In this document: piece after piece, positions 8,158 through 17,972 of the stretch
Layout: each line of letters starts with the position of its first letter
Position numbering within the stretch: the first letter of the stretch is position 1
DNA from: Sphingobacterium sp. UBA5670
Lineage (GTDB): Bacteria > Bacteroidota > Bacteroidia > Sphingobacteriales > Sphingobacteriaceae
Direction: 5' to 3'
Assembly (NCBI RefSeq): GCF_002420705.1
Contig: NZ_DIIM01000002.1
Location: forward strand, 344,020 to 408,019
Length of the DNA stretch: 64,000 nucleotides
Translations under genes and position numbers: made by a program
The notes under the pieces: model-generated
The model's input: only the letters and a program-made list of their open reading frames with translations
The model's database searches: none
Told to the model about the DNA's origin: nothing

Positions 8158-9066
8158 CTAGGTGCTATTTTTAGCATCACCTCCTGCAGGTTTTTCTACT
8201 TTTGATTTTTCATTGGCGAGAAGTTCATCTGCGCAAAGTTTCCCAAATTTATCGGCCGCTAATGGGCTATCCGCAGTAATCAATTTTCTGTCAACGTGAC
8301 AATCGCCAGCAATTTTTTTATTCAAAATTTCAACCCCAAGTTGTTTGAGTTTTTCGCCATAAAACCAAGGCATCTCACCCGGCTGATAGCCACTTTCCGG
8401 CAAAGTCTTATCCATTTCATCCGGAAACGAATTGATCTGATACCCCTTAAACGGAAACTCGGTGTCTCCACAATCTGCTACGCTTAAGAGCGCTGCCGGA
8501 CCATGGCAGATAGCTAATAGATATTTATCTTCACCTACTGCCCATTTGATAAGTTCTTTTACATCGTTATTTTCGGGTAATCCAAGCATTGCGCCATGCC
8601 CGCCCGGGATAAAAACGGCAACGTAGTCAACATATCCTTTGTTCGTGTCAGTTATAAAATCCCTTAGGTTGTGCGGGTTTGAAAATTGAGTATTATACTT
8701 GTCGAGGATTTTACCGATATTTTCATCTTCATACGGCATAGCCCACATTTCAAATTTTACAGAAGCACCGGTTGGTGTATAGAAATCCACCTCAAATCCC
8801 GCCTGCTCGAAATGAAGAATGGGAACCAGTGTTTCGACCGGATGATTACCCGTTGAAAATTTCTTTCCATTTTTCATTGTCATATACCGTTCCTCGGTAC
8901 AAAGCACAAGAATCTTTTTCCGGGTGTCCTTGTTGATATCACTGTACTTTTTTTTGCTGTAAGTTGTTTTGGTCGTAACCATCGTCTTTCTTGAAAAAAA
9001 AGAAGGTTCGTAACCAATGCCGTCAAATACGGATTCTTTGCTTAAATCGTTTGAAAATATTGACAT
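8158..9066 (-). CDS. hchA: DJ-1/PfpI superfamily protein, Hsp31/HchA-like glyoxalase III or chaperone
   Basis: The protein belongs to the large HchA branch of class-I glutamine-amidotransferase-like proteins. It has a 'GNHPVETLVPILHF' segment matching the metal-binding region of Hsp31, the nucleophile elbow 'LLAICHGPAAL' with the conserved Cys, and 'PGGHGAMLGLP' before it. Hsp31 proteins convert methylglyoxal to lactate without cofactor and act as holding chaperones. The frame is open up to 9120, but the ATG at 9066 ('MSIFSNDLSKES') gives about 302 residues, nearer to the family's usual 280-290, and is preferred. The N-terminal 45 residues are Ser/Lys-rich and less conserved. It converges with the RidA gene. 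Confidence 0.85.
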   Translation of the reverse strand: MSIFSNDLSKESVFDGIGYEPSFFSRKTMVTTKTTYSKKKYSDINKDTRKKILVLCTEERYMTMKNGKKFSTGNHPVETLVPILHFEQAGFEVDFYTPTGASVKFEMWAMPYEDENIGKILDKYNTQFSNPHNLRDFITDTNKGYVDYVAVFIPGGHGAMLGLPENNDVKELIKWAVGEDKYLLAICHGPAALLSVADCGDTEFPFKGYQINSFPDEMDKTLPESGYQPGEMPWFYGEKLKQLGVEILNKKIAGDCHVDRKLITADSPLAADKFGKLCADELLANEKSKVEKPAGGDAKNST

Positions 9067-9375
9067 AGTAGTATTGTTTATAGTTTGTAATTCGTGCTCT
9101 TGATAAGCTTCGAATGTCAAACTTTCTACATTTTATAAATCTTTAAGAGATAACAATATCAAAACCCATGCTGTTTCGCCAAAAAAATATTTTTGAAAAA
9201 CAGCACTCGATGGAGGTGCGAGAATCATGGAGCGCTCACTGTAATCGATGGAATAAAAGAAGCAAACCGATTCGTAGGAAAGATAAAATTTTATTTGGGG
9301 TACCAATGATTTTGATTTAGTAAATTTATCACTATATTAAGTTCGTCGTTCGTACCAATTATAAGAATTTGCCAA

Positions 9376-9969
9376 ATGAAATCTCCTAAAGAAGCTGCTA
9401 CACTGGAAAAACTTAAAAATGGAGACCTAAATTCGTTTAATGAAATTTATTTCCATTATTCGCCAAAAATCTATATTAGATTGATCAAATTGGTGAAAAA
9501 TCAAACTATTGCAGAAGAAATCTTACAAGAAGTATTTACTAAAATATGGCTCCAACGTGAAAAGATTGACCCTAATAAGGGATTTGTCTCATTTCTCAAT
9601 CATATTTCGGATAATTTGGCCATGGATTTTTTTCGAAAAGTACAAAGAGACAAGGCTCTTCAATTGGAAATATGGGCTTCGGCAATAGAACTGTATTATC
9701 ATACCGAAGAAAAACTGTTTTTCAAAGATAAACAGCAGATGTTGACCAATGCAATCGACTCCCTGAGCCCCAAACGAAAGAAGATTCTGTTGCTCAATAA
9801 ATTTGAAGACAAAAGTTATAAAGAAATCGCCGATTTATTGGGGATTTCAGTCTCTACAGTGAGTAATCAACTCGTAAGTGCACTCAAAGATATCAAAGAA
9901 TATATTCAAAAAAATTACCGAGATGAGTATATAATCAGTCTTTTTGCAGCCTTTTTATTTAAGCTATAA
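9376..9969 (+). CDS. RNA polymerase ECF sigma factor, FecI-like
   Basis: This 197-residue protein has the two ECF sigma regions: sigma-2 at about residues 22-90 ('FNEIYFHYSPKIY', 'AEEILQEVFTKIW') and sigma-4 at about 130-180 ('LNKFEDKSYKEIADLLGISVSTVSNQL', a helix-turn-helix). In Bacteroidota such factors are held at the membrane by a FecR-type anti-sigma and drive SusC/SusD operons when the substrate is imported. The FecR-like gene follows 89 bases later and a SusC/SusD pair after that, so it probably controls the operon starting at 11212. Confidence 0.92.
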   Translation: MKSPKEAATLEKLKNGDLNSFNEIYFHYSPKIYIRLIKLVKNQTIAEEILQEVFTKIWLQREKIDPNKGFVSFLNHISDNLAMDFFRKVQRDKALQLEIWASAIELYYHTEEKLFFKDKQQMLTNAIDSLSPKRKKILLLNKFEDKSYKEIADLLGISVSTVSNQLVSALKDIKEYIQKNYRDEYIISLFAAFLFKL

Positions 9970-10058
9970 AAAAAAATCAAAATGCAATAGTGTGATTCTC
10001 TTTGCCAAACGTATAGAGTAACAAATACAGCAATGTATTGAACTAATTATAGAAAATT

Positions 10059-11144
10059 TTGAAAGAGCAATCCTTTAAAGATCAATTGTTGGCGTATATT
10101 CACAACCGTTTGGATGCGCAGTATTATGAGTCATTTTTTGACGAAATGGCCGATATGGATACTGCAATTCTGGAACTGTGGATCACTGAGATACTTGATC
10201 AGGATGAAGAACAAGTATTACAACAAATTCCCTTACCAGATCTAAGCCTGGTTCATCGGAAAGTGCTCGATCATATCTATGCCGTAGATCCGCCCAAGCC
10301 TAAGCTAATCCAGAGAATAAGCCCGTGGACCTGGGCTTCATGTGCCGCCGTGCTACTCTGTGTGCTTTCGGTTCTCTTTTTGAGAAATTTATCAACCTCA
10401 ACAAAAGAACAGGTCACCTGGTATGAAAATAAAAATGCTTATACGATCAATGCTCAGCTTCCTGATAGCACGACTGTTATACTTTATCCTCATGCAAAAA
10501 TTGGATTTGAATATAATGGCCAAGGCCACCGGGATGTAAAGCAAGTGCAAGGGCGAGTTATTTATAACGTACACAAAAACAAAAATGCGCCTTTTCAAGT
10601 CAATTACAGAGGATATTTGACCACCGCCTTGGGGACAATATTTAGTGTAGACCCCAAGGATGCCGATCATGTACTGATAAAACTAATGGAGGGCAAAATC
10701 TCTGTCGGATCAGTTACAGCGGATAGCCGCAATCTAATATACCTCAGACCAAAAGAGGAAGTATTGGTTAACTTAAAACTGCAGCAGATGATTAAGTATT
10801 CTGAGCCTGAATTGACAAAATCTCAGCCTGCTCGTGTGGATAAAGAGTTAAGAAAACTCATTCCACATCTAACCACCGCCAATGTCGAATGGACCAATCA
10901 GTCTGTCAAATTTAACCAAACCAAAAACGTTCAACTCTTAAGAGTAATCGAAAGCCTTTATGATGTTTCGATTGTATGCGATAATCCTGATTTGCTCAAC
11001 AGTTCCTTTACAGGAAGTTTAAATAGCAAAGAATCGCTAGCCAATTTTTTGACAAGCTTCTGTCAATTGAACGGTTGTACATTCCAAGTGAACAATGGTA
11101 TTGTCAACATCAGTAATTCGGGAAGAAAGGAGGACGTACAGTAG
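10059..11144 (+). CDS. FecR-type anti-sigma factor
   Basis: The 361-residue product has a cytoplasmic N-terminal part, one membrane segment at about residues 91-110 ('WASCAAVLLCVLSVLFL'), a FecR core ('AYTINAQLPDSTTVILYPHAKI...') and a C-terminal DUF4974-like domain ('LLRVIESLYDVSIVCDNPDL...FTGSL'). It would sequester the FecI-like sigma factor encoded just upstream and receive the signal from a TonB-dependent receptor. The start is TTG at 10059; the nearest upstream ATG is out of frame. The neighbouring SusC proteins lack the usual N-terminal signalling (STN) domain that would contact it. Confidence 0.88.
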   Translation: MKEQSFKDQLLAYIHNRLDAQYYESFFDEMADMDTAILELWITEILDQDEEQVLQQIPLPDLSLVHRKVLDHIYAVDPPKPKLIQRISPWTWASCAAVLLCVLSVLFLRNLSTSTKEQVTWYENKNAYTINAQLPDSTTVILYPHAKIGFEYNGQGHRDVKQVQGRVIYNVHKNKNAPFQVNYRGYLTTALGTIFSVDPKDADHVLIKLMEGKISVGSVTADSRNLIYLRPKEEVLVNLKLQQMIKYSEPELTKSQPARVDKELRKLIPHLTTANVEWTNQSVKFNQTKNVQLLRVIESLYDVSIVCDNPDLLNSSFTGSLNSKESLANFLTSFCQLNGCTFQVNNGIVNISNSGRKEDVQ

Positions 11145-11211
11145 GAGAGAGTCAACCCAACGCGGAAAAATAAACCAATATATAAATCAGAATAACCAAC
11201 TGTAAACAATT

Positions 11212-14200
11212 ATGAAGCATATTCTAATCAAATTAATGCTCGTGGGATTGCTATTTCCATACTTTTCTGTAGGATTTGCGCAATCAAACCTGAAAGTAAA
11301 TGGTAAAATAGTAGACAACGAAGGGAATACATTACCCGGTGCAACTATTGATCTTGTCCACGAGAAGAGCAGCAAAAAGCTCCATTTTGTGGCCGATAAC
11401 AACGGATTGTTTGTTTTAACGCCACTTGTAGCTGGCGAAAATTATACGATCTATGCACACCATCTCGGTTACGATACCGATTCTGTTAAGCATTTTGTGG
11501 CAACGGCTACCAGCAAAAACACAGTGCTTATCCGTCTGAAACCTCACACCGGAATGATAGATGAAGTTGTCGTCGTCGGTTATGGTGTTCAGAAAAAGGT
11601 CAATTTGACGGGCGCTGTTTCCGCCGTATCGGGTGAAGATCTGAATAATAGACCCGCTGGGCAAACTTCGTCAGCCCTACAGGGCATGGCCTCGGGAGTA
11701 ACCGTGACGCAGCGTTCTGGTAAGCCGGGGTCGGACGGTGCGGATATCCGTATTCGCGGTATCGGTACACTTGGCAACGCCGCGCCTTTAGTACTAATTG
11801 ATGGGATTGAAGGCTCCATCAATAATATCGACCCCAATTTAATAGAGAATATTTCAATATTAAAAGATGCCGCATCGGCGTCGATCTATGGGTCGAGAGC
11901 TGCCAATGGTGTTATCTTGGTCACGACAAAAAGGGGAAGTTCTGATAAGGTCGCTATTGCCTACAATAATTATTTTGGTTGGCAGTCCGCAACCAATATG
12001 CCCAAAATCGTCAATGCCCTAGATCATATGCTGCTGACGAACGAAGCGTATACCAATGTTGGTGCGAGTCCATTGTATCCAGAAGATATCATTGCCGCCT
12101 ACCGTAGTCAGGGCAACGGTAGTTCGGACGAGTATCCCAATACTGATTGGCAAAAGGAATCCTTGCAGGGCAATGGATTTCAGCAAAGCCATTTTCTGAC
12201 AGTCAATGCAGGCACAAACAAAGTTAAAATGCTGACTTCGGTCGGTTATTTCGACCAGAAGGGCTTGACACTGAATAGTTCGTTTAAGCGCTATACCATC
12301 CGCAACAACGTGGATGTTAAATTCTCAGATCAGCTCGCTGTTAAATTTGACTTTCAATACGTCAATCCGATCGTCACCTCACCGGCAGCGAGCATCGAAG
12401 AACTTTTTCAGTGGATGAGCAGTATTCCCGCCAATCAATCCTTCAGAAATTCCAATGGTACCTGGGGATTGGGCTGGAATGGTAATAATCCCGTCTCGGC
12501 CGCGGCTGATGGTGGTGTTGCTACCAACAAAAGTCCATTTGGCAGTATCAATGCATCATTGATCTACAGACCCAAAGAATGGTTGACCGCCGAGGTCAAT
12601 TATGCACCTAAATATGCGACACAGGTAAATAAGAATTTCCGAAAAGCAGTACAATCCTATTTTCCAGATGGTACGCCGAGCTTCTCGGTCCCTGTGCGGA
12701 CAGCACTTACGCAATACAATAGCCAAGAACTTTTTAATAATATGCGGGCGACCCTTACGCTAAACAAAGATTTTGGTCCGCATCAGCTGAAAGCATTGAT
12801 TGGTGGTTCGCGTGAAGACTACAAAATTGACTACTCCCAGGGTTTTAGAGACACCTACGTTCTCCCTGACTATGAAGTGCTAAATGCCGGTTCGGCACTG
12901 AATCAGTCAGCTACAGGTAGTGCCTCCGAGTGGGCGTTACAATCTTTATTTTCCCGCATCAATTACGTTTTCAGAGATCGTTATCTTTTGGAACTCAATG
13001 CACGCTACGATGGTTCGTCCAGGTTTGCCAAAGGTAATCGCTATGGCTTTTTCCCGTCGGCGTCTGCCGGATGGCGTTTTTCTGAGGAGCAGTTCCTAAC
13101 AGCATCCAAGGGCTGGCTTACAGAGGGAAAAATCAGGGCGTCATGGGGTAAACTGGGAAACCAGAATATCGGTACCTATCCAGCCGTGGCCTCTTTAAAC
13201 CTAGGTTCTTACACATTGGGCAATGGCATCGTCAATACGGCAGCGCTAAATGATATGTCCAATCCTGATATTACATGGGAGTCTACCGAAGAGAAAAATA
13301 TCGGAATTGATCTTACCTTATTTAAGCGATGGACTATTACCGCAGATCTATACAACAGAAAAACCAGTGATATATTATTACAGCTGGACATCCCGCTCAT
13401 CATTGGTTTGAATAAGCCTTATCAAAACGCAGGCGTCGTTGAAAATAAAGGGTGGGAGCTTTCCATGGGCTATCGAAGCGATCCGGCCAAAGACTTTAAA
13501 TATAATTTTACATTCAACCTCTCTGATGTCAAAAACAAAGTGCTGGATATGCGGGGAATCAATCAGACTGGTCTAACGGTTAATCGGGAAGGCTACCCAA
13601 TTAATTCGATCTTTGGCTATGTTTCGGAAGGCTTTTTCCAGACTGCCGACGAAGTGAAAGCACATGCCACACAGTTTGGTACCTTGGCGCCGGGTGACCT
13701 CAAATACCGTGATCAAAATGGCGATGGCGTAGTTAATGAGTCCGATAAGGTCATTATCGGGAGTACCATTCCAAGATATACCTATTCGCTCAACTCCAAT
13801 TTTAGTTTCAAAGGGTTCGACCTCAGTTTTCTGTTGCAGGGTGTGGGGAAAGCCGATGGCTACCTCTACGGGGCCGGTATACAGCCTTTTACAACAACGG
13901 GAGCAATTGGCGGAACGATCCGTGAGGACAATAAAGACCGATGGACGCCTGACAATACTACGGCTAAATATCCGCGGCTCGCTTTCGGACAGAATAATAA
14001 CCAGCAGTCCTCCCAATTCTGGATGAAAAATGCCGCCTATCTTCGTCTGAAAAATTTACAGTTCGGTTATACCTTTCAGGCTGAGCTGCTAAAGTCTATC
14101 GGACTGAATAAACTTCGGATATTTGTTAATGGTTCAAACTTATTCAGCGTAGATAAATTTTGGGACGGCTATGACGTCGAAGCACCAGTAGGTTATGGCA

Positions 14201-14253
14201 ACTTTTACCCACAGGTAAAGGTGTATTCTTTTGGATTGGATATCACATTATAA
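11212..14253 (+). CDS. SusC/RagA family TonB-dependent outer-membrane transporter (SusC1)
   Basis: This 1013-residue protein starts with a signal peptide (residues 1-23, cut after 'VGFA'). A carboxypeptidase-D-regulatory-like domain (about 26-110) and the SusC hinge motif 'DEVVVVGYGVQKK' follow. Next are the TonB plug (about 120-235, with 'IRIRGIGTLGNAAPLVLIDG' and 'DAASASIYGSRAANGVILVTTK') and a beta-barrel ending in a typical terminal strand. SusC proteins import oligosaccharides across the outer membrane with a SusD lid; SusD1 follows 11 bases later. There is no STN domain between the signal peptide and the regulatory-like domain, although the upstream FecI/FecR pair would normally require one. 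Confidence 0.95.
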   Translation: MKHILIKLMLVGLLFPYFSVGFAQSNLKVNGKIVDNEGNTLPGATIDLVHEKSSKKLHFVADNNGLFVLTPLVAGENYTIYAHHLGYDTDSVKHFVATATSKNTVLIRLKPHTGMIDEVVVVGYGVQKKVNLTGAVSAVSGEDLNNRPAGQTSSALQGMASGVTVTQRSGKPGSDGADIRIRGIGTLGNAAPLVLIDGIEGSINNIDPNLIENISILKDAASASIYGSRAANGVILVTTKRGSSDKVAIAYNNYFGWQSATNMPKIVNALDHMLLTNEAYTNVGASPLYPEDIIAAYRSQGNGSSDEYPNTDWQKESLQGNGFQQSHFLTVNAGTNKVKMLTSVGYFDQKGLTLNSSFKRYTIRNNVDVKFSDQLAVKFDFQYVNPIVTSPAASIEELFQWMSSIPANQSFRNSNGTWGLGWNGNNPVSAAADGGVATNKSPFGSINASLIYRPKEWLTAEVNYAPKYATQVNKNFRKAVQSYFPDGTPSFSVPVRTALTQYNSQELFNNMRATLTLNKDFGPHQLKALIGGSREDYKIDYSQGFRDTYVLPDYEVLNAGSALNQSATGSASEWALQSLFSRINYVFRDRYLLELNARYDGSSRFAKGNRYGFFPSASAGWRFSEEQFLTASKGWLTEGKIRASWGKLGNQNIGTYPAVASLNLGSYTLGNGIVNTAALNDMSNPDITWESTEEKNIGIDLTLFKRWTITADLYNRKTSDILLQLDIPLIIGLNKPYQNAGVVENKGWELSMGYRSDPAKDFKYNFTFNLSDVKNKVLDMRGINQTGLTVNREGYPINSIFGYVSEGFFQTADEVKAHATQFGTLAPGDLKYRDQNGDGVVNESDKVIIGSTIPRYTYSLNSNFSFKGFDLSFLLQGVGKADGYLYGAGIQPFTTTGAIGGTIREDNKDRWTPDNTTAKYPRLAFGQNNNQQSSQFWMKNAAYLRLKNLQFGYTFQAELLKSIGLNKLRIFVNGSNLFSVDKFWDGYDVEAPVGYGNFYPQVKVYSFGLDITL

Positions 14254-14264
14254 ACTTGGCTTGT

Positions 14265-15956
14265 ATGAAAACTCTAAATAAACTCGCGTTATATATGCTG
14301 TCGATCGCAGTTCTCCTTTTGGTGGGTGCATGCGAAAAATACCTGGACAGATCTCCCTTGGATGGCCCTTCGGACGAAAATTATTTCAAAAATCAGGATG
14401 AGCTGACATTGGTTGTCAATGGTTTGTACAGTGCCTTGGCATTTCACCCTACGGACGACATGCCCATTAATCTCACACTTGATGATGCCACCGATATTGG
14501 CTGGGACCGTAATACCTCTGATCTACAGGCTGTGGGAAGAGGAGACCACGATAGTAACAATGGCTACATCCGGAATATCTGGACCAATTCTTATAAGGTC
14601 ATTGGCAAATGTAATTTCATCCTGGATAATATCCAAAAGTTGGATGGAAAGATGGATGCCAACCTCCAAAAGCGTTATAAAGCCGAGACACAGTTTATCC
14701 GGGCTTTTGTCTACCAATATCTGATCGATTACTTTGGCGGAGTGCCCCTGGTAACGAGTGGCCTAAGCCTTGCTGATGCGAATGTTCCGAAAACATCGCA
14801 GGCTGAAATTGCTAGCTTCGTCCTCAAAGAACTTGATGAAGCTGCAGCTATTTTGCCAGTTAGCTATGGTTCGTCAGATATTGGACGTGCGACCAAAGGG
14901 GCTGCATTGGCCATACGCGCTCGGGCAGCACTTAATAATGGACTTTGGGAAGAAGCAGCACGTTCGGCCAAAGAAGTCATGGACCTGAAAGTATATGCCT
15001 TACACGCTGATTTCAGCCAATTATTTACCTATGATGGGCAGGCTTCCAAGGAGATTATTTTTGCTTTTCAATATTTACGGTTACAAAAAACAAAGACCCA
15101 CAGTGCTACGCGCGGATTTCTGTCGCGCAATGCACAAGGGACTTCCAACAAAATTCCGTCGCAATCCATTGTTGATAGCTATCTCTGTACCGACGGATTG
15201 GCCATTGACAAATCTTCCAGATTTGATCCTAAAAAACCATTCGCCAATCGCGATCCGCGTTTGGGATACACCATTGCGCTCCCTGGTACCACATTTTTTG
15301 GTTTTCAGTTTGAGACCCATAAGGATAGCATAACCTGCTGGAACTACACATACAATACGTCGACGGCAGTACGTATCCAAAATCAGGATGCGATCAATGC
15401 TTATGCGACCTTTTCTGGTTATTGTTGGAAAAAATATGTCGATATGAAGGACAAGGACTTTACCATGGAGTCGGAGTTAAATATTATTCAGAGCCGATAT
15501 GCAGAAGTGTTGTTGATCTACGCTGAGGCGATGATCGAAAACAATAAGATCGACCAAACCGTCTATGACGCAATCAACAGCATCAGGCAGCGCCCTAGCG
15601 TCGATATGCCAGCGATCGCGAGTAATAAAACACAAGCTGAGCTGCGCGAGATTGTACGTAAAGAAAGACTTTACGAACTAGCCAATGAAGGCTTTCGTCT
15701 AGTCGATTTGAGACGTTGGAAACTGGCCGATAAATTTATGAATTCGACGCTCTATGGCCGCATTCCAAAAGGCTTGCTGGCCAATGCGCCGACGATCGAT
15801 GCGGATAATTACGTGAATTATAAAAATGTCACTAATCAGAAAGACATGCGGGTTATCGAACTCCGAAAGTTCGATCCCGGCAAGAATTACCTTTGGCCGA
15901 TCCCGAATATTGAAATTGTAACCAATAAAAACCTGGAACAAAATCCAGGCTATTAA
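14265..15956 (+). CDS. RagB/SusD family outer-membrane lipoprotein (SusD1)
   Basis: The product begins 'MKTLNKLALYMLSIAVLLLVGACEKYL', a lipoprotein signal with the acylated Cys at residue 22, so the ATG at 14265 is chosen over an in-frame TTG at 14256. It has the SusD pattern: 'LDRSPLDGPSDENYFKNQDEL' near the N-terminus, TPR-like helices, 'TQFIRAFVYQYLIDYFGGVPLV', and a C-terminal 'RKERLYELANEGFRLVDLRRWK' followed by 'YLWPIPNIEIVTNKNLEQNPGY'. It binds glycans at the cell surface and caps SusC1, encoded just upstream. Confidence 0.95.
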   Translation: MKTLNKLALYMLSIAVLLLVGACEKYLDRSPLDGPSDENYFKNQDELTLVVNGLYSALAFHPTDDMPINLTLDDATDIGWDRNTSDLQAVGRGDHDSNNGYIRNIWTNSYKVIGKCNFILDNIQKLDGKMDANLQKRYKAETQFIRAFVYQYLIDYFGGVPLVTSGLSLADANVPKTSQAEIASFVLKELDEAAAILPVSYGSSDIGRATKGAALAIRARAALNNGLWEEAARSAKEVMDLKVYALHADFSQLFTYDGQASKEIIFAFQYLRLQKTKTHSATRGFLSRNAQGTSNKIPSQSIVDSYLCTDGLAIDKSSRFDPKKPFANRDPRLGYTIALPGTTFFGFQFETHKDSITCWNYTYNTSTAVRIQNQDAINAYATFSGYCWKKYVDMKDKDFTMESELNIIQSRYAEVLLIYAEAMIENNKIDQTVYDAINSIRQRPSVDMPAIASNKTQAELREIVRKERLYELANEGFRLVDLRRWKLADKFMNSTLYGRIPKGLLANAPTIDADNYVNYKNVTNQKDMRVIELRKFDPGKNYLWPIPNIEIVTNKNLEQNPGY

Positions 15957-15964
15957 ATCCGAAG

Positions 15965-17968
15965 ATGATGAAAAAGACACTCCTAATGACCCTTGGACTT
16001 TTGACGATGTTTTGGCATTTAGTCAAAGGGCAAACCGACAGACAGGTAGATCTATGTATTTATGGCGCCACCTCAGCCGGCGTAATAGCCGCCTACACCG
16101 CTTCACAGGCCGGAAAATCAGTACTACTGATCGATCCTGGTACACGGGTGGGCGGGCTCAGCTCCGGTGGATTGGGGCAGACGGATATCGGAAATAAATA
16201 TGTCGTCACGGGGCTCGCACTTGATTTTTATCGCAAAATGGGAAAGCACTATGGCGGTTTTGAACAATGGATTTTTGAACCCAAGGTAGCCGAATCTATT
16301 TTTAAGGACTATCTGGCACATTCTGGCACACAAATGCTAATGGGACATCGCTTGATAGCTGTAAAGACCGACAACCGATCGATTAAAAATATTTCGCTGC
16401 TTCCAAGCGAGAGCAGGAATGGGAAAAAGACCACTGTCAGCGCCAAAATGTTTATGGACTGCAGCTACGAGGGCGACCTCATGGCCAAAGCTGGCGTATC
16501 CTACCACGTAGGGCGAGAGTCGAATAGCACTTATGGCGAGACAATTAATGGTGTACAATTGCTAGATGGTCATCAGTTTCCAGATGGTGTGGATCCCTAC
16601 AAGAAAAAAGGTGATCCTAAGAGTGGTATTTTATGGGGGATCAATTCGGAGCCTTTAAAACAAAATGGAACGGGAGATGCCAAGGTTCAAGCCTATAATT
16701 ATCGCATCACATTGACTAATGTCCCTGAAAATAGAATAGCAATCACCAAACCCCACAATTACGACGCAACCAAATATGAACTCTTAAAGCGCCAAAAGGA
16801 GATACAGCCTTGGAAGAGTATCCAGGACGTATTTATCTGGAGTCTGATGCCCAATGGAAAGACTGATATCAATAACAGGAATGGATTTTCCACGGATATG
16901 ATTGGCATGAACTGGCGTTATCCCGAAGCCGATTATTTCGAACGGAAAGAGATTGTTCAGGCCCATGAAGATTACACCAAAGGTCTGTTATATTTTGTTG
17001 CCACCGATAGTTCAGTACCAGAGGCGATCCGAAGCGAATTTCAAAAATGGGGATACCCCAAAGATGAATATCTTGACAATAGCCACTGGTCCCCACAATT
17101 ATATATCCGCGAAGCCCGAAGGATGATTGCTGATGTCGTCATGACCCAAGACCACTGTCAGGGTCGTGCGCTAGTCGCCGATGGCGTAGGCTATGCTGCG
17201 TATACCATGGACTCGCACAACTGCGATCGTGTGATTGTGAATGGCATGGTCAAAAACGAGGGCAATGTTGAGGTCGGTGGTTTCGCCCCCTTTCCGATTT
17301 CCTATAGGGCCATTGTGCCCAAAAAAGAAGAAATCAACAATCTTATTGTCCCCGTATGTCTTTCGGCAAGTCACATCGCCTTTGGTTCCATCCGCATGGA
17401 GCCCGTATTTATGGTATTGGGGCAATCTGGTGCTGTGGCCGCTTGCGAAGCAATAGACAACAAAATAGCCGTTCAAGATGTTGATATAAAACGCTTAACG
17501 AAAATATTGCGTGACAATCCGAAAGCAGATGGCCGGATGGCCGATTATATTATTCACGTCGAAAATAAAGATCAAGTGATGTTGAAAGGAGCTTGGCACG
17601 TCTCTTCAAAAAAGGGCTATGGTATGAGTTATCAGGAAGTGGATAGCGATCTCGCTGCTGTCGCACGTTTTACACCTGGAAAAGATTTTGCCGCGGGGAA
17701 GTATAAACTTTATAGCTATTTTCCAAAAACTGCCGAAAGCACGGAAGCCGGAAAATTCATCATTCATACCGGAAAGACAAGGATCGAAAAAAATATAAAT
17801 TTCAAGGAGGTCAATATTCTCGGACAGACAACCAGTACCTGGGTAGCACTCGGTGAATATGAATTTGAAAACGGAGGCAACAAGCCTTATGTTGAGATTT
17901 TGCCAGCCGCAAAAGGCGTTCTGGCCGCAAATGCATTATTGTGGGTTCCGGTTACCGATCAAAATTAG
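15965..17968 (+). CDS. Secreted FAD-dependent oxidoreductase (PF12831-like) with golvesin-type C-terminal domain
   Basis: This 667-residue protein has a signal peptide ('LGLLTMFWHLVKGQ'). A Rossmann FAD motif 'DLCIYGATSAGVIAAYTASQAGK' and 'RVGGLSSGGLGQTDIGNK' follow at residues 30-78, and 'SSHIAFGSIRMEPVFMVLGQS'-like sequence appears near residue 470 ('ASHIAFGSIRMEPVFMVLGQSG'). Residues about 530-665 form a beta-rich domain resembling the golvesin C-terminal domain ('MLKGAWHVSSKKGYG', 'FTPGKDFAAGKYKLYSYFP'). Members of this family accompany carbohydrate-use loci but few have a proven reaction. It follows SusD1 by 8 bases and precedes a shorter paralogue by 4 bases. I infer oxidation of a sugar or sugar derivative in the periplasm. 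Confidence 0.82.
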   Translation: MMKKTLLMTLGLLTMFWHLVKGQTDRQVDLCIYGATSAGVIAAYTASQAGKSVLLIDPGTRVGGLSSGGLGQTDIGNKYVVTGLALDFYRKMGKHYGGFEQWIFEPKVAESIFKDYLAHSGTQMLMGHRLIAVKTDNRSIKNISLLPSESRNGKKTTVSAKMFMDCSYEGDLMAKAGVSYHVGRESNSTYGETINGVQLLDGHQFPDGVDPYKKKGDPKSGILWGINSEPLKQNGTGDAKVQAYNYRITLTNVPENRIAITKPHNYDATKYELLKRQKEIQPWKSIQDVFIWSLMPNGKTDINNRNGFSTDMIGMNWRYPEADYFERKEIVQAHEDYTKGLLYFVATDSSVPEAIRSEFQKWGYPKDEYLDNSHWSPQLYIREARRMIADVVMTQDHCQGRALVADGVGYAAYTMDSHNCDRVIVNGMVKNEGNVEVGGFAPFPISYRAIVPKKEEINNLIVPVCLSASHIAFGSIRMEPVFMVLGQSGAVAACEAIDNKIAVQDVDIKRLTKILRDNPKADGRMADYIIHVENKDQVMLKGAWHVSSKKGYGMSYQEVDSDLAAVARFTPGKDFAAGKYKLYSYFPKTAESTEAGKFIIHTGKTRIEKNINFKEVNILGQTTSTWVALGEYEFENGGNKPYVEILPAAKGVLAANALLWVPVTDQN

Positions 17969-17972
17969 ACGT

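Noticed and set aside
13573..14026. Overlapping open frames within susC1 on both strands
   Set aside because: They lie inside a strongly supported TonB-dependent transporter gene and have no motifs of their own.
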